Shown one piece after another: positions 16,342 to 23,926 of a stretch of DNA of 35,978 bases. Under the pieces are notes generated by a model. That model was not told the DNA's origin. It saw only the letters and a program-made list of their open reading frames with translations, and searched no databases. The first letter of the stretch is position 1. Each line of letters opens with the position of its first letter. The position numbers and the translations under genes were made by a program. This DNA comes from Muribaculaceae bacterium (GTDB lineage: Bacteria; Bacteroidota; Bacteroidia; Bacteroidales; Muribaculaceae), in contig JAFUVK010000024.1 of assembly GCA_017477555.1 (NCBI GenBank), positions 1-35,978 on the forward strand. The letters run 5' to 3'.

Positions 16342-17574
16342 TCATTGGTCATTATGCAGCGACGCGTGCTCGCGCTCCACAAAGTCGGCACTCGAGTTGT
16401 TGGTGTCTTGATACACTGTGTGTCCCTGACGCGCGCTTTCTGACTCATCGACGCGCCGCTCCACACTGTGCCCCTGCCGTGCGGTCATGTAGACGTAACC
16501 CACATCGACGGCTGCGGTGAGCCGTTTTGCCGCCTCCTGCCAGGCCGTGGAATAGACTTCCACCGCGTCGAGGATGCACGACACGGGCACCTTGCGGCAA
16601 GCATAGGAGGGTAGGGCGCGTCCCTCGTCGTACCACACATTGCCTGCATCGCCAGCAAACTCCATCGGTGTCATGCCGGCCGGTGGTGTGAAGATGAAAA
16701 AGGCCGGCGACGACGTGCTCAGCGGCCAGGCCTGCTCGCTCTCGTCGCCATAGCGCGCCACCCGCAGGTAATGGCTTGTGGGTATCACCTCGCTGGGCGA
16801 CGGGTAATAGCTGGTGTTGGCATACTGCTCGATGTCGTAAGTGCAGTAGTAGGCTGCATGGGCCAGGTTCACACTGTTGCTGTAGGTGAGTGTGTGGTCG
16901 ATGGCACCGTTCAGTGCGATGACCTTCTGCTCCCAAGGTTCAAACACCACTTCGCTGCCCTGGAAGTACCAGAACGCGCTGGCAGCGGGTATGAATCCCT
17001 GATCCTCATAGTTGAGCCGGCCCTCGGCGGTGTAGTTCTTGTTGATGCCATAGCTGTTGTAGGGTGTGGCGATGGCCAGGCACAGGCCTGGCAGGCTCAC
17101 GCGCTCGCCGCTGTTGTTGGCCACGATGACATACTTGTCGCGGTGAAACCAGCCCGAGCCGTCATCTTTCTGGCATCCCCCCACATACAGCTCGCGGATG
17201 ATGATGCTGCTGGTGGTGGCAACCGCCAGCGGCAGGTCGGCCACCAGTGGCTCGCCGGCTCGCACCACCAGGTTGCTCACCGAGCCGTTGTAGATGCGTC
17301 GCCATCCGTCGGCGCCCTGTGCCGCGTGCGACACCGATGCCTGGTAGATGCCTACCGGCACCTGAAAGGTGGCCATGCCGTGGGCATCGGTCGCCTGGCT
17401 GTAGGTCCCGCCGCGGGTGTCGGTCAGCACCACCTCGATGCCCTCGGGGTTGGTCAGGTCGCCCGTGAGGCGCACTGTCACTTGTTCGATGTCGTAGCCT
17501 TTCGGCTCGTCGTTGTGGCAGGCGGCAAGAGCCACCAGCAACGCTGCAATCAATAAGTTACCAATCAGTCTCAT
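16342..17574 (-). CDS. Surface lipoprotein, DUF4876-like
   Basis: A 410-aa lipoprotein: signal MRLIGNLLIAALLVALAAC with the lipobox Cys at 19, then HNDEP, an acidic stretch compatible with export to the cell surface. Residues 25-110 form a carboxypeptidase-regulatory/Ig-like beta domain (VTVRLTGDLTNPEGIEVVLTDTRG ... GMATFQVPVGIYQASV). The rest resembles the DUF4876 family (SSIIIRELYVGGCQKDDGSG ... DKYVIVANNSGE), which has lamin-tail-like features. In Bacteroides such genes stand beside a TonB receptor, as here. It probably captures a ligand or forms a lid on the receptor, in place of SusD. It is 77 bp downstream of the receptor gene, with a TCTAG array in the gap, and 3 bp before the barrel gene. 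Confidence 0.8.
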   Translation of the reverse strand: MRLIGNLLIAALLVALAACHNDEPKGYDIEQVTVRLTGDLTNPEGIEVVLTDTRGGTYSQATDAHGMATFQVPVGIYQASVSHAAQGADGWRRIYNGSVSNLVVRAGEPLVADLPLAVATTSSIIIRELYVGGCQKDDGSGWFHRDKYVIVANNSGERVSLPGLCLAIATPYNSYGINKNYTAEGRLNYEDQGFIPAASAFWYFQGSEVVFEPWEQKVIALNGAIDHTLTYSNSVNLAHAAYYCTYDIEQYANTSYYPSPSEVIPTSHYLRVARYGDESEQAWPLSTSSPAFFIFTPPAGMTPMEFAGDAGNVWYDEGRALPSYACRKVPVSCILDAVEVYSTAWQEAAKRLTAAVDVGYVYMTARQGHSVERRVDESESARQGHTVYQDTNNSSADFVEREHASLHNDQ

Positions 17575-17594
17575 TATTTTAAGTAGTTAAGTGT

Positions 17595-17644
17595 TCTAGA
17601 TTTTCTAGATAGTCTAGAGAATCTAGATAGTCTAGAGAATCTAG
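17595..17644. repeat. 9-bp TCTAG tandem array between receptor and lipoprotein genes
   Basis: TCTAG occurs at 17595, 17604, 17613, 17622, 17631 and 17640, again exactly 9 bp apart. AAGTAGTTAAG just beside it echoes the array at 13003-13030. Confidence 0.9.
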
Positions 17645-17651
17645 TGGCATG

Positions 17652-20609
17652 TTAAAGTTTGAGCCGGACCGACAGACCATAGTAGAATGGCGGGATGTAA
17701 CCAGCATTGTAGATGGTGGTGCGCAGCCCCGTCTGCCGGTTCTTGACCCGAGCCATTGAGTTCCAGAAGTTGTTGGCCAGAAACGATATGCTCACATGGT
17801 CGCCAATCTCCTTGGTGATGTTCAGGTTGCCCGACAGGTAGGCCGAGATGCGGTCGGGGTTCAGGTTGTAGTTATAGTTGGTTTTCACCACCATTGCCGC
17901 CAGCTCGCTGTACAGGGCCGGGTCGTGGTCGCGGGCCCATACAAACTGCTCGGCAAAAGGCACCTTAACGTCGGGTTGGCTCCATGTGGTGTAGTACTCG
18001 GGCCACAAAGCCACATAGCAGTCGCGCTCATGTCCCGTATAGGGGGTGCCGAAGTAGTCGGAGGCATCGGCCAGCACATAACCTCGGGGCGCACCACCAC
18101 GCCCCTGGCTCAGCGCGCGTCGTGCGTCGTAGAGTGTCGACTCCAGGCGTACACTGATAATCAGCCGGATGGACGGGATGTGGGTCACCACAGTCAGGTT
18201 GCTGTTCACCACATCGGTCACACTGCCATTGGGCACTGTGGCATAGGCCTCGCCTCCCAGGGCAGTGCCGGCATAGTGGCCCACATACTGGTAGGGCGTG
18301 ACACCGTCGCTCATCCACTGTGCCGACGAGGGCTGTGCGGCAATCATCGTGTGCTCCACGCCGTGGTAGTGGTAGTAGGAGCCGTCGAGCCGTACACTCG
18401 TGCGCAGTGCGGCTATCTGCTTAAAGTCGACGGTCCAGTCTAGTCCCGATCGTGTGATGGTCGACCCGTTGACGGTGGTCGAGTTGGCGCGGAAGGTGTT
18501 GCGTGTCACGCCATCGAGCACTCGTGGGGCCACCTGGCCGGTGCGGTCGGCAACGGTGACTACGCCCGTCAGGCGGTCGATGGAGTAGATGCGGTCGGCC
18601 GTCGCGATGGGGAAGTCGCCCTCCAGGGCCGACTGCGATGTGAAGCGGTAGCTGTAGGGGGTGTATACGTTGGTGCGCAGGTAAGGGCGGCAGGTGCGGT
18701 TGTGGAACGCCGAGACCGACAGTGTGGCTATCGGTGTTTCGGCCTCAACACCCACTTCGAGCTGGTGGGCGTACTGCCACTTGAGGCCGGGGTTGTACTC
18801 GGGTTTGAACGGGGTTACGCTGTAGGCATAGAACGCGCGGTTGTCGACGGTGGAACCGGGCACAAAGGCCAGGCGGTCGGCGTAGGTTGGGGCAGGGTAG
18901 AGCACCTCGAACGACGGCAATTTCACGCTCTTTCCCCAGCCGCCGTAGACGTTGAGCGCGCTCACGGCGCGGTCGGCAAGGCCGTGCCACAGCACCCACT
19001 TGGCGTTGAAGCGGGGCGACAGCGACGACACTGTGCCATAGGCTGACTGCCCTACATGGGTGATGTCGGCGCGCACACCGCCCATGAGCTGCAGCTCGCC
19101 GCCTTGGTCGTTCAGGCCGATGTTGAGGCGGTCCTCGGCGTAGAGCGCGGCGTTGTGCATCCACGGCAGGCGGTCGTAGCGGTACTCGCGCCAGGTGGGG
19201 GCCGTGCGCAGGTCGTCGTAGTAGGTGCCGCGTCCCCGATTGCCGGTGGCGCTCCATTCGGCCCCGGCCAGTACTCGGTTGTCCAGACTGCCGCGCCGCT
19301 GGTTCCAGCGTGCCTTGAGCTTGAGCATCAGGCTCTGCGGCTTGCTGTCGCGAAAGCTCTTGACATACCAGTAGCCTGTAGGTCCCAGGATGATGGGCGC
19401 ATCGGGGTTCTGGGCATAGTCGGTGGCGATGTAGTAGCCCTGCTCGGTGGCATGGATTTGTGGCTGCGCGCTGCTGCTGTTGTCGTTGTATTGGCTGGTG
19501 CGCAGCTTATCGGCCGTCGAAAAGTCGCCATGCACCGACAGGTGGGCCAGCCAGGGGCTGTCCAGGTTCCAGTCGAGCTGCACGGCACCGCGCAGCACGC
19601 GGTCGCGAGCCTTGCTGTAGGTGTCGACAAACTGGTCGGGGTCGGCCTTGCTGTTGTAGCCGCCCACATTTCCGCCCAGGTTGAGGTTGACCAGCAGCGG
19701 GTGCCCCGACAGTGAGGCCGTAGTGCGGTAGTTGACCGACAGGGTGTTGCGCTGATAGGCCGTGTGGGGCGAGGCGAGACTGCTGTAGCTGCGTGTGTGC
19801 TCGACCGAAGCGTTGAGCACACCGCCTGGCACGTCGAAGCCCTTGCTCAGTGCCACTTGCTTGGTGTAGGGGTTGGTTGACAGATGCACCTCCCACGGCG
19901 TGTGGCCGCGCTTGGTGTTGACCTTTACGATGCCGTTGGTCAGGTCGCCGTACTCTACCGACGGTATGCCTGGCACTACCTCTATGCTGGCCACGTTGGT
20001 CGAGCTTAGTGTTCGCGTGCTGGCACCGGTGGTCTCGCCCAGTTCGGCGTTGTTCTGCAATCGTTGTCCGTCGACCTCCACGGCCGTGCCGAATGCTGCG
20101 TTGCCTTTCTCGCCGGCCTGTGCGCGCAGGGCTATGCGGTTGTCGGTCATGAGCGTACTGTTGACGGTCTTGCCACCGGGCAGCAGGGTCATCACATCGC
20201 TCACGTTGACAATCTGCTGGTTGTCAAGTGCCTGACGGTCGATGACGTAGCTGGTGGTGGCATTCTCGGTGCGGCGCTGTGCGGTGACCACCACCTGCTG
20301 CAGTTGTAGGTTGCTGGCGCGCAGGCTCAGGTGCAAGGTGTCGGTCGATGGCGAGGCGACAATGGTGGTGTCGAGGGGTTCATAGCCCAGGCAGGTCACA
20401 CGCAACGACACGCGCCCGCCATGCAGGAGGCGCAGCCCGAACCGTCCCTGCGGGTCGGTCATTACGCACTGATTGCCACGGCCCACATCCACCGTGGCAA
20501 ACTCGATGGGCGTGCTGCGGTCGGTCTCTGTGACCAGGCCGCGCAGCACCACTTGGGCCTGCACCGCGCAGCACATGGCGCAGAGCACCGACAGAACGAG
20601 TGGTCTCAT
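17652..20609 (-). CDS. TonB-dependent outer-membrane receptor
   Basis: A 985-aa receptor that would import a ligand across the outer membrane using energy passed by TonB. Order of parts: signal peptide (MRPLVLSVLCAMCCAVQAQ); carboxypeptidase-like regulatory domain (about 20-100, VVLRGLVTETDRSTPIEFAT ... TDPQGRFGLRL); plug domain (about 105-235, with VVVTAQRRTENATTSYVIDR, VSDVMTLLPGG, ASIEVVPGIPSVEYGDLTNG and VKVNTKRG); then a 22-strand-type barrel ending YYGLSVRLKL. There is no SusD gene beside it. The partners are a DUF4876-type lipoprotein, a second barrel and an unknown secreted protein. Its start overlaps the stop of the 308-aa gene as ATGA. The plug resembles siderophore/vitamin-type receptors more than SusC, but the ligand is unknown. 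Confidence 0.93.
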   Translation of the reverse strand: MRPLVLSVLCAMCCAVQAQVVLRGLVTETDRSTPIEFATVDVGRGNQCVMTDPQGRFGLRLLHGGRVSLRVTCLGYEPLDTTIVASPSTDTLHLSLRASNLQLQQVVVTAQRRTENATTSYVIDRQALDNQQIVNVSDVMTLLPGGKTVNSTLMTDNRIALRAQAGEKGNAAFGTAVEVDGQRLQNNAELGETTGASTRTLSSTNVASIEVVPGIPSVEYGDLTNGIVKVNTKRGHTPWEVHLSTNPYTKQVALSKGFDVPGGVLNASVEHTRSYSSLASPHTAYQRNTLSVNYRTTASLSGHPLLVNLNLGGNVGGYNSKADPDQFVDTYSKARDRVLRGAVQLDWNLDSPWLAHLSVHGDFSTADKLRTSQYNDNSSSAQPQIHATEQGYYIATDYAQNPDAPIILGPTGYWYVKSFRDSKPQSLMLKLKARWNQRRGSLDNRVLAGAEWSATGNRGRGTYYDDLRTAPTWREYRYDRLPWMHNAALYAEDRLNIGLNDQGGELQLMGGVRADITHVGQSAYGTVSSLSPRFNAKWVLWHGLADRAVSALNVYGGWGKSVKLPSFEVLYPAPTYADRLAFVPGSTVDNRAFYAYSVTPFKPEYNPGLKWQYAHQLEVGVEAETPIATLSVSAFHNRTCRPYLRTNVYTPYSYRFTSQSALEGDFPIATADRIYSIDRLTGVVTVADRTGQVAPRVLDGVTRNTFRANSTTVNGSTITRSGLDWTVDFKQIAALRTSVRLDGSYYHYHGVEHTMIAAQPSSAQWMSDGVTPYQYVGHYAGTALGGEAYATVPNGSVTDVVNSNLTVVTHIPSIRLIISVRLESTLYDARRALSQGRGGAPRGYVLADASDYFGTPYTGHERDCYVALWPEYYTTWSQPDVKVPFAEQFVWARDHDPALYSELAAMVVKTNYNYNLNPDRISAYLSGNLNITKEIGDHVSISFLANNFWNSMARVKNRQTGLRTTIYNAGYIPPFYYGLSVRLKL

Positions 20610-21532
20610 GGTTGTTTCAGGGGCTTATGCCAGGCGTGCCGCATGAGCCGCGGGCTGGCAAAGATGTCGATGATGCCCACCTCGTCGTGCTCGGCGTTGC
20701 TGTAGGGGATGTCCAGTGCCGCAATCCAGTAGATCTGGTATTGTTGCGCAAAGCGGTACTCATGCTCCAGGTCCTGCTGGTCGGCGTCGGTCCAGGTGGT
20801 GGCGATTTCCATTCCCTCGAGCTGCTGGGTGTCGATGTTCTGGCTCACAAAGTACATGTAGCGATGTCCAGTGTCGCCACCTTGGTGCTGGTCCGACACA
20901 CCCATATACCAGGTCTGGCCGGGTGCGAAGTAGGCGTAGGTGGTCGCGTCGCCGGCATACTCCGTGTCGCTGATGGGCTGGCTGTCGTCAAGCACCATGG
21001 CGATGGTGCCTCGGCCTAGTGCCTCGTCGTAGGTGTAGTGCAGCTTGAAGTCGGCACTCACCTTCAGCCCCGAGCGGTGTGGCATCGAGTCGATGTGGCA
21101 GTAGATGTAGTGGCCATAGTCGGGTGTGCCGGGGGCTGGCAGTACGGCATGCACCGGTACCGACACCGTTTCGGTGACCATGATGCCTTGTTCGTTGGGT
21201 TCGCCGTTAGGACTTGCCACCAGCCACCAGATGCCGGCAAAGTGCTCGTAGCGCGACATCGGGCCATAGGTGAGTTCGACAATGCTGTCTGTGCGCAACG
21301 AGCGCACCACGTGGTCGCCACTCAAGGCGTTCAGCCGGTAGGTGGTGAGGCCGCCGTCGCTGACGGGGTTATAGCTGAATCGGGCTACGGTGGTGTCGGG
21401 CATAATCTCTTGCGTGCCGTTGAGCAGCGTGATGGCGGTTCGCCCCACCGTGCCGTCTTGGGCCACGATGGCACCTGCCGGCAGCAGTGTCAGGGCAGCG
21501 ATGCTTAGGGTTCTTATTAATAAGGAGTGCAT
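20606..21532 (-). CDS. Secreted protein of unknown function, first gene of the TonB operon
   Basis: A 308-aa protein with a signal peptide (MHSLLIRTLSIAALTLLPAG, cleaved near IVA-Q). I do not recognise the family. The mature part is beta-rich with many aromatic residues: SRYEHFAGIWWLVASPNGEP, TPDYGHYIYCHIDSMPHRSG, and FAPGQTWYMGVSDQHQGGDTGHRYMYFV. Several His and acidic clusters (HQGGDTGH, EHDE) could bind a metal, but that is speculation. It is co-translated with the TonB receptor through an ATGA overlap and sits first behind the promoter. It is probably a periplasmic or surface component of the same uptake system. There is no lipobox and no C-terminal sorting motif. Confidence 0.75.
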   Translation of the reverse strand: MHSLLIRTLSIAALTLLPAGAIVAQDGTVGRTAITLLNGTQEIMPDTTVARFSYNPVSDGGLTTYRLNALSGDHVVRSLRTDSIVELTYGPMSRYEHFAGIWWLVASPNGEPNEQGIMVTETVSVPVHAVLPAPGTPDYGHYIYCHIDSMPHRSGLKVSADFKLHYTYDEALGRGTIAMVLDDSQPISDTEYAGDATTYAYFAPGQTWYMGVSDQHQGGDTGHRYMYFVSQNIDTQQLEGMEIATTWTDADQQDLEHEYRFAQQYQIYWIAALDIPYSNAEHDEVGIIDIFASPRLMRHAWHKPLKQP

Positions 21533-21566
21533 ATTTTGCGGTCTGAATAATATTTTTTCCAGCCTG

Positions 21567-21595
21567 CAAAATTACTATGGCTTATAAAAAACAAA
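21567..21595 (-). promoter_or_regulatory. Promoter of the TonB-receptor operon
   Basis: On the minus strand the -7 box TAATTTTG (21574-21567) has a TTTG 17 bp upstream (21595-21592), slightly short for the usual 19-21. The ATG is 35 bp downstream of the -7 box. Confidence 0.5.
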
Positions 21596-21617
21596 AATCC
21601 CCTAATTAGGGGATTTT
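21594..21617. promoter_or_regulatory. 24-bp perfect palindrome over the -33 region (candidate operator)
   Basis: AAAATCCCCTAA followed by its exact inverse TTAGGGGATTTT. It touches the -33 box of the receptor operon. It could be an operator or, less likely, a terminator for transcripts from the Lrp gene, 0.5 kb upstream. Confidence 0.5.
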
Positions 21618-21786
21618 CTATAGAGAATTCTAGTTATTTGTAGTGAGATAGTAGTCGTTAAAAAACAAGTGGGTATGATTTAGCTCAGATTTTTAGTTCA
21701 TTTAGTTTTGTGAAGAAGGAGTTATGCGGGCATAACGACTGATGAGCAAAGAAGCAAGAAGCGAGAAGTGAGAAGCGAGAAGCAAG

Positions 21787-21946
21787 GTAGGGACGGCATT
21801 GCTGCGCGCGTTGCGCTTGCCCTTCGGGCTCCCGTTCGGTCGCGAGCACTTCGTGGTTCCCATGCCGTCCGCCCCGACTTGGGGTAATTTCGTTTCGGCC
21901 CGGTCCGACAACCCTGAAGCGGACGGCACAGGTGTGCCGTCGCTAC
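21787..21946. repeat. GTAGGGACGGC modular intergenic repeat, copy 3 (long form)
   Basis: Contains the inverted 91-bp module shared with copy 2 (21783-21873). A different second half (CCCCGACTTGGGGTAATTTC ... GAAGCGGACGGCACAGGTGTGCC) ends in GTCGCTAC. The spacer 21618-22112 shows no gene apart from this element and a small stem (CTACC-GAAA-GGTAG, 22046-22059) that might end the Lrp gene transcript. Confidence 0.85.
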
Positions 21947-22112
21947 CCGTTGCCCCCACAATGTACAGTGGTAGGGGCGCGGTGTGCCGCGTGAACAGCC
22001 ACCATCATGTATCGGCTGAACTACAGAGATACTGAACTCCTTTAACTACCGAAAGGTAGCTACTTCCGAGAAGTTGAATAATCAATCGTTCCAAGTTATT
22101 TCTTACGCTTGC

Positions 22113-22577
22113 TTAGTCGTTGTAGTGAATGGGCACCTGACGGATGAGGCTCTGCTCGAGCGAGATGAGTGTCTCGGTAGCCATCACGCCGGGTATGTGC
22201 TGAATCTTGCCGTTGAGCAGCTCCATCAGGTGCTGGTTGTCGCGCGCATACAGCTTGATCATCATCGTGTAGCTGCCTGTGGTGAAGTGTACCTCGACCA
22301 CCTCGGGAATCTTCTCGAGCTCTGGAACAACGGTGCGGTACATCGATCCGCGCTCCAGCGTCAGTCCGATGAACGTGCAAGTGGTATAGCCCAGAGTCTT
22401 TGGGTTGACAATGTAGCCTGAACCGGCTATGACACCCACATCAATCATGCGCTGAATGCGCTGATGAATGGCTGCTCGCGACACACCACACTCTACTGCC
22501 ACATCCTTCGAGGGGATGCGAGCATTTTTCATGATTATATCCAGAATTTTCTTGTCAAGGTTGTCTATTCTTTCCAT
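22113..22577 (-). CDS. Lrp/AsnC-family transcriptional regulator
   Basis: A 154-aa regulator. The N-terminal winged helix-turn-helix runs from about residues 4-60 (LDKKILDIIMKNARIPSKDV ... GVSRAAIHQRIQRMIDVGVI). After a short linker comes the C-terminal RAM effector domain (about 68-145, CTFIGLTLERGSMYRTVVPE ... VVEVHFTTGSYTMMIKLYAR). Such proteins form octamers or dimers and usually sense an amino acid or other small metabolite. No adjacent biosynthetic or transport gene suggests the ligand; the nearest gene on one side is the TonB operon, read in the same direction 0.6 kb away. It may be a global regulator. Confidence 0.95.
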   Translation of the reverse strand: MERIDNLDKKILDIIMKNARIPSKDVAVECGVSRAAIHQRIQRMIDVGVIAGSGYIVNPKTLGYTTCTFIGLTLERGSMYRTVVPELEKIPEVVEVHFTTGSYTMMIKLYARDNQHLMELLNGKIQHIPGVMATETLISLEQSLIRQVPIHYND

Positions 22578-22605
22578 AATGTCATGCTTATTAAAGATTC
22601 CTTTG

Positions 22606-22613
22606 CAAAATTA
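22606..22613 (-). promoter_or_regulatory. -7 promoter box of the Lrp-family gene
   Basis: TAATTTTG on the minus strand lies 28 bp before the ATG. The nearest upstream TTG is about 23 bp away, outside the normal spacing. Confidence 0.45.
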
Positions 22614-22769
22614 CAATTATTTTTGCAATACCCCTACAATTTTCAGCGTTAAGTTGAGAAAATTCAAGTTAAACTTTGTTAATTAAGTGTTTTTGCCTTA
22701 ATTGATAATGGTTGGTATCAACACTTAATCTCACCGCCACAGTCCACCATTAAACCCCTCAGCCCCCCT

Positions 22770-22860
22770 CAAAGTTCATCAAATATTTTTTGATGGTCTT
22801 TGATGGTTTTTATGGGGGCGATGACCCCTCCCCTAACCCCTCCCCTGCGCAGGGGAGGGG
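22770..22860. repeat. GGGGAGGGG dispersed element, copy B
   Basis: CAAAGTTCATCAAATATTTTT followed by GGCGATGACCCC matches copy A at 9141-9177. It ends in a perfect 24-bp palindrome (CCCCTCCCCTGC and its inverse) at 22837-22860. The remainder of the 22614-22895 spacer has nothing else supportable. Confidence 0.7.
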
Positions 22861-22895
22861 GATTGTGGTGGCTTTCAGGGGAGAAAGGAGGGGAC

Positions 22896-22925
22896 AAAAA
22901 AGTCCCTCGGGAGAAACCGAGGGAC
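22896..22925 (-). terminator. Rho-independent terminator of the FKBP lipoprotein gene
   Basis: On the minus strand the stem GTCCCTCGG / CCGAGGGAC (loop of 6) is followed by TTTTTT, 25 bp after the stop codon. Confidence 0.9.
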
Positions 22926-22950
22926 CGAAAAACGTTGATGGCGTGATCAA

Positions 22951-23820
22951 TTACCCTTTGGGAGCCTTGGGCTGCTCCTGCTTGCCGACGGTCTCCAACT
23001 CGAAAATCAGCGTCTCGTTGGAACCGATGGTCGGCTCGCGGCCCTCGGGACCATAGGCCAAGTCGCCGGGGATGATGACCTCGACCTTCTGGCCGGGCTT
23101 CATGAGCTTGATCATCTCGGCAAAGCCTTTCACAACCTGGTTCAGCTGGAAGGGCACAGCCTCTTCCTTGCTCGAGTCAAACTCCTTGCCGTCGATGTGC
23201 TTGCCGGTGTACTTGACCATGACCACATCCTTGTCGGTGAAGTTCTCTCCCTTGCCCTCGGTGATAACCTTGTAGACCAGTCCGCTGGCAGTCTTCTGAT
23301 AGCCGGCCTCCTTGGCTTTCTTTGCGCAGAAAGCCTCACCTGCTTTCTTGTTCTTGATGGCCACGGGATCCTTCTCCTTGGCCTCGGCGGTGGCGCGCTT
23401 GAGCAGCGACTCAATGGCCATGTTCTTCTGCATCATGTCTTCCTGCGACATGGCACTGTCGGCCAGCAGGGCTTTCTTGAACTCGGCCAAGAACTTGGTG
23501 TCGTTGATCTGGATGCCATACTGCTGCTTCATGCCCTGGAACATGCCCAGAATCTGGTTGCCAATCTGCATACCGGCCATGTAGCCATGGTTGGCGGTGT
23601 CGGCCTTGAGAGCAGCCTGCACGCCCTTGATCACCTCTTCCATCTTGATGGTAGAGTCCATGCTCAACTGCTGCTTGAAGTTGGCGCCCATGAGTTCGCC
23701 GATGTTCATGCTCACAGAGTCGGCCAGTGGGCCACCCTCGGCGTTGCCGCCCTTCTCGTTGCAGGCTATCAGGCCGATGCCCATAGCTCCGACGAGAATC
23801 AAAGATAAAATCTTCTTCAT
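22951..23820 (-). CDS. FKBP-type peptidyl-prolyl isomerase lipoprotein (FkpA/Mip-like)
   Basis: A 289-aa periplasmic folding helper. Signal with lipobox MKKILSLILVGAMGIGLIAC (Cys 20) then NEKGG. An FKBP_N helical dimerisation region runs from about 30-185 (KKAGEAFCAKKAKEAGYQ at its end). The C-terminal FKBP catalytic domain covers about 190-285 (KTASGLVYKVITEG, MVKYTGKHIDGKEFDSS, VPFQLNQVVKGFAEMIKLMK, VIIPGDLAYGPEG, LIFELETVGK). These proteins speed proline isomerisation of exported proteins and often act as chaperones. It lies 106 bp downstream of a second FKBP gene in the same direction and is closed by a strong terminator, so the two probably form an operon. Confidence 0.95.
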   Translation of the reverse strand: MKKILSLILVGAMGIGLIACNEKGGNAEGGPLADSVSMNIGELMGANFKQQLSMDSTIKMEEVIKGVQAALKADTANHGYMAGMQIGNQILGMFQGMKQQYGIQINDTKFLAEFKKALLADSAMSQEDMMQKNMAIESLLKRATAEAKEKDPVAIKNKKAGEAFCAKKAKEAGYQKTASGLVYKVITEGKGENFTDKDVVMVKYTGKHIDGKEFDSSKEEAVPFQLNQVVKGFAEMIKLMKPGQKVEVIIPGDLAYGPEGREPTIGSNETLIFELETVGKQEQPKAPKG

Positions 23821-23872
23821 TGTTTGATAGTTAATTAATTATATTTGTTTTATTGAAATTCTAATATTCTTC

Positions 23873-23891
23873 TTCGAATGCTCGAATATTC
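23873..23891. repeat. Short TTCGAA nonamer repeat, second copy
   Basis: TTCGAATGCTCGAATATTC between the two FKBP genes. It differs from 5987-6005 only by T for C at three positions, with TCGAA again at a 9-bp step. Confidence 0.5.
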
Positions 23892-23926
23892 TCAAATTCG
23901 TGATAAAAACTGCCGGCCAGTTGGGG

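Noticed and set aside
22790-23056. 88-codon frame over the GGGGAGGGG element
   Set aside because: It is made of repeat and terminator sequence and then runs antisense into the FKBP lipoprotein gene.
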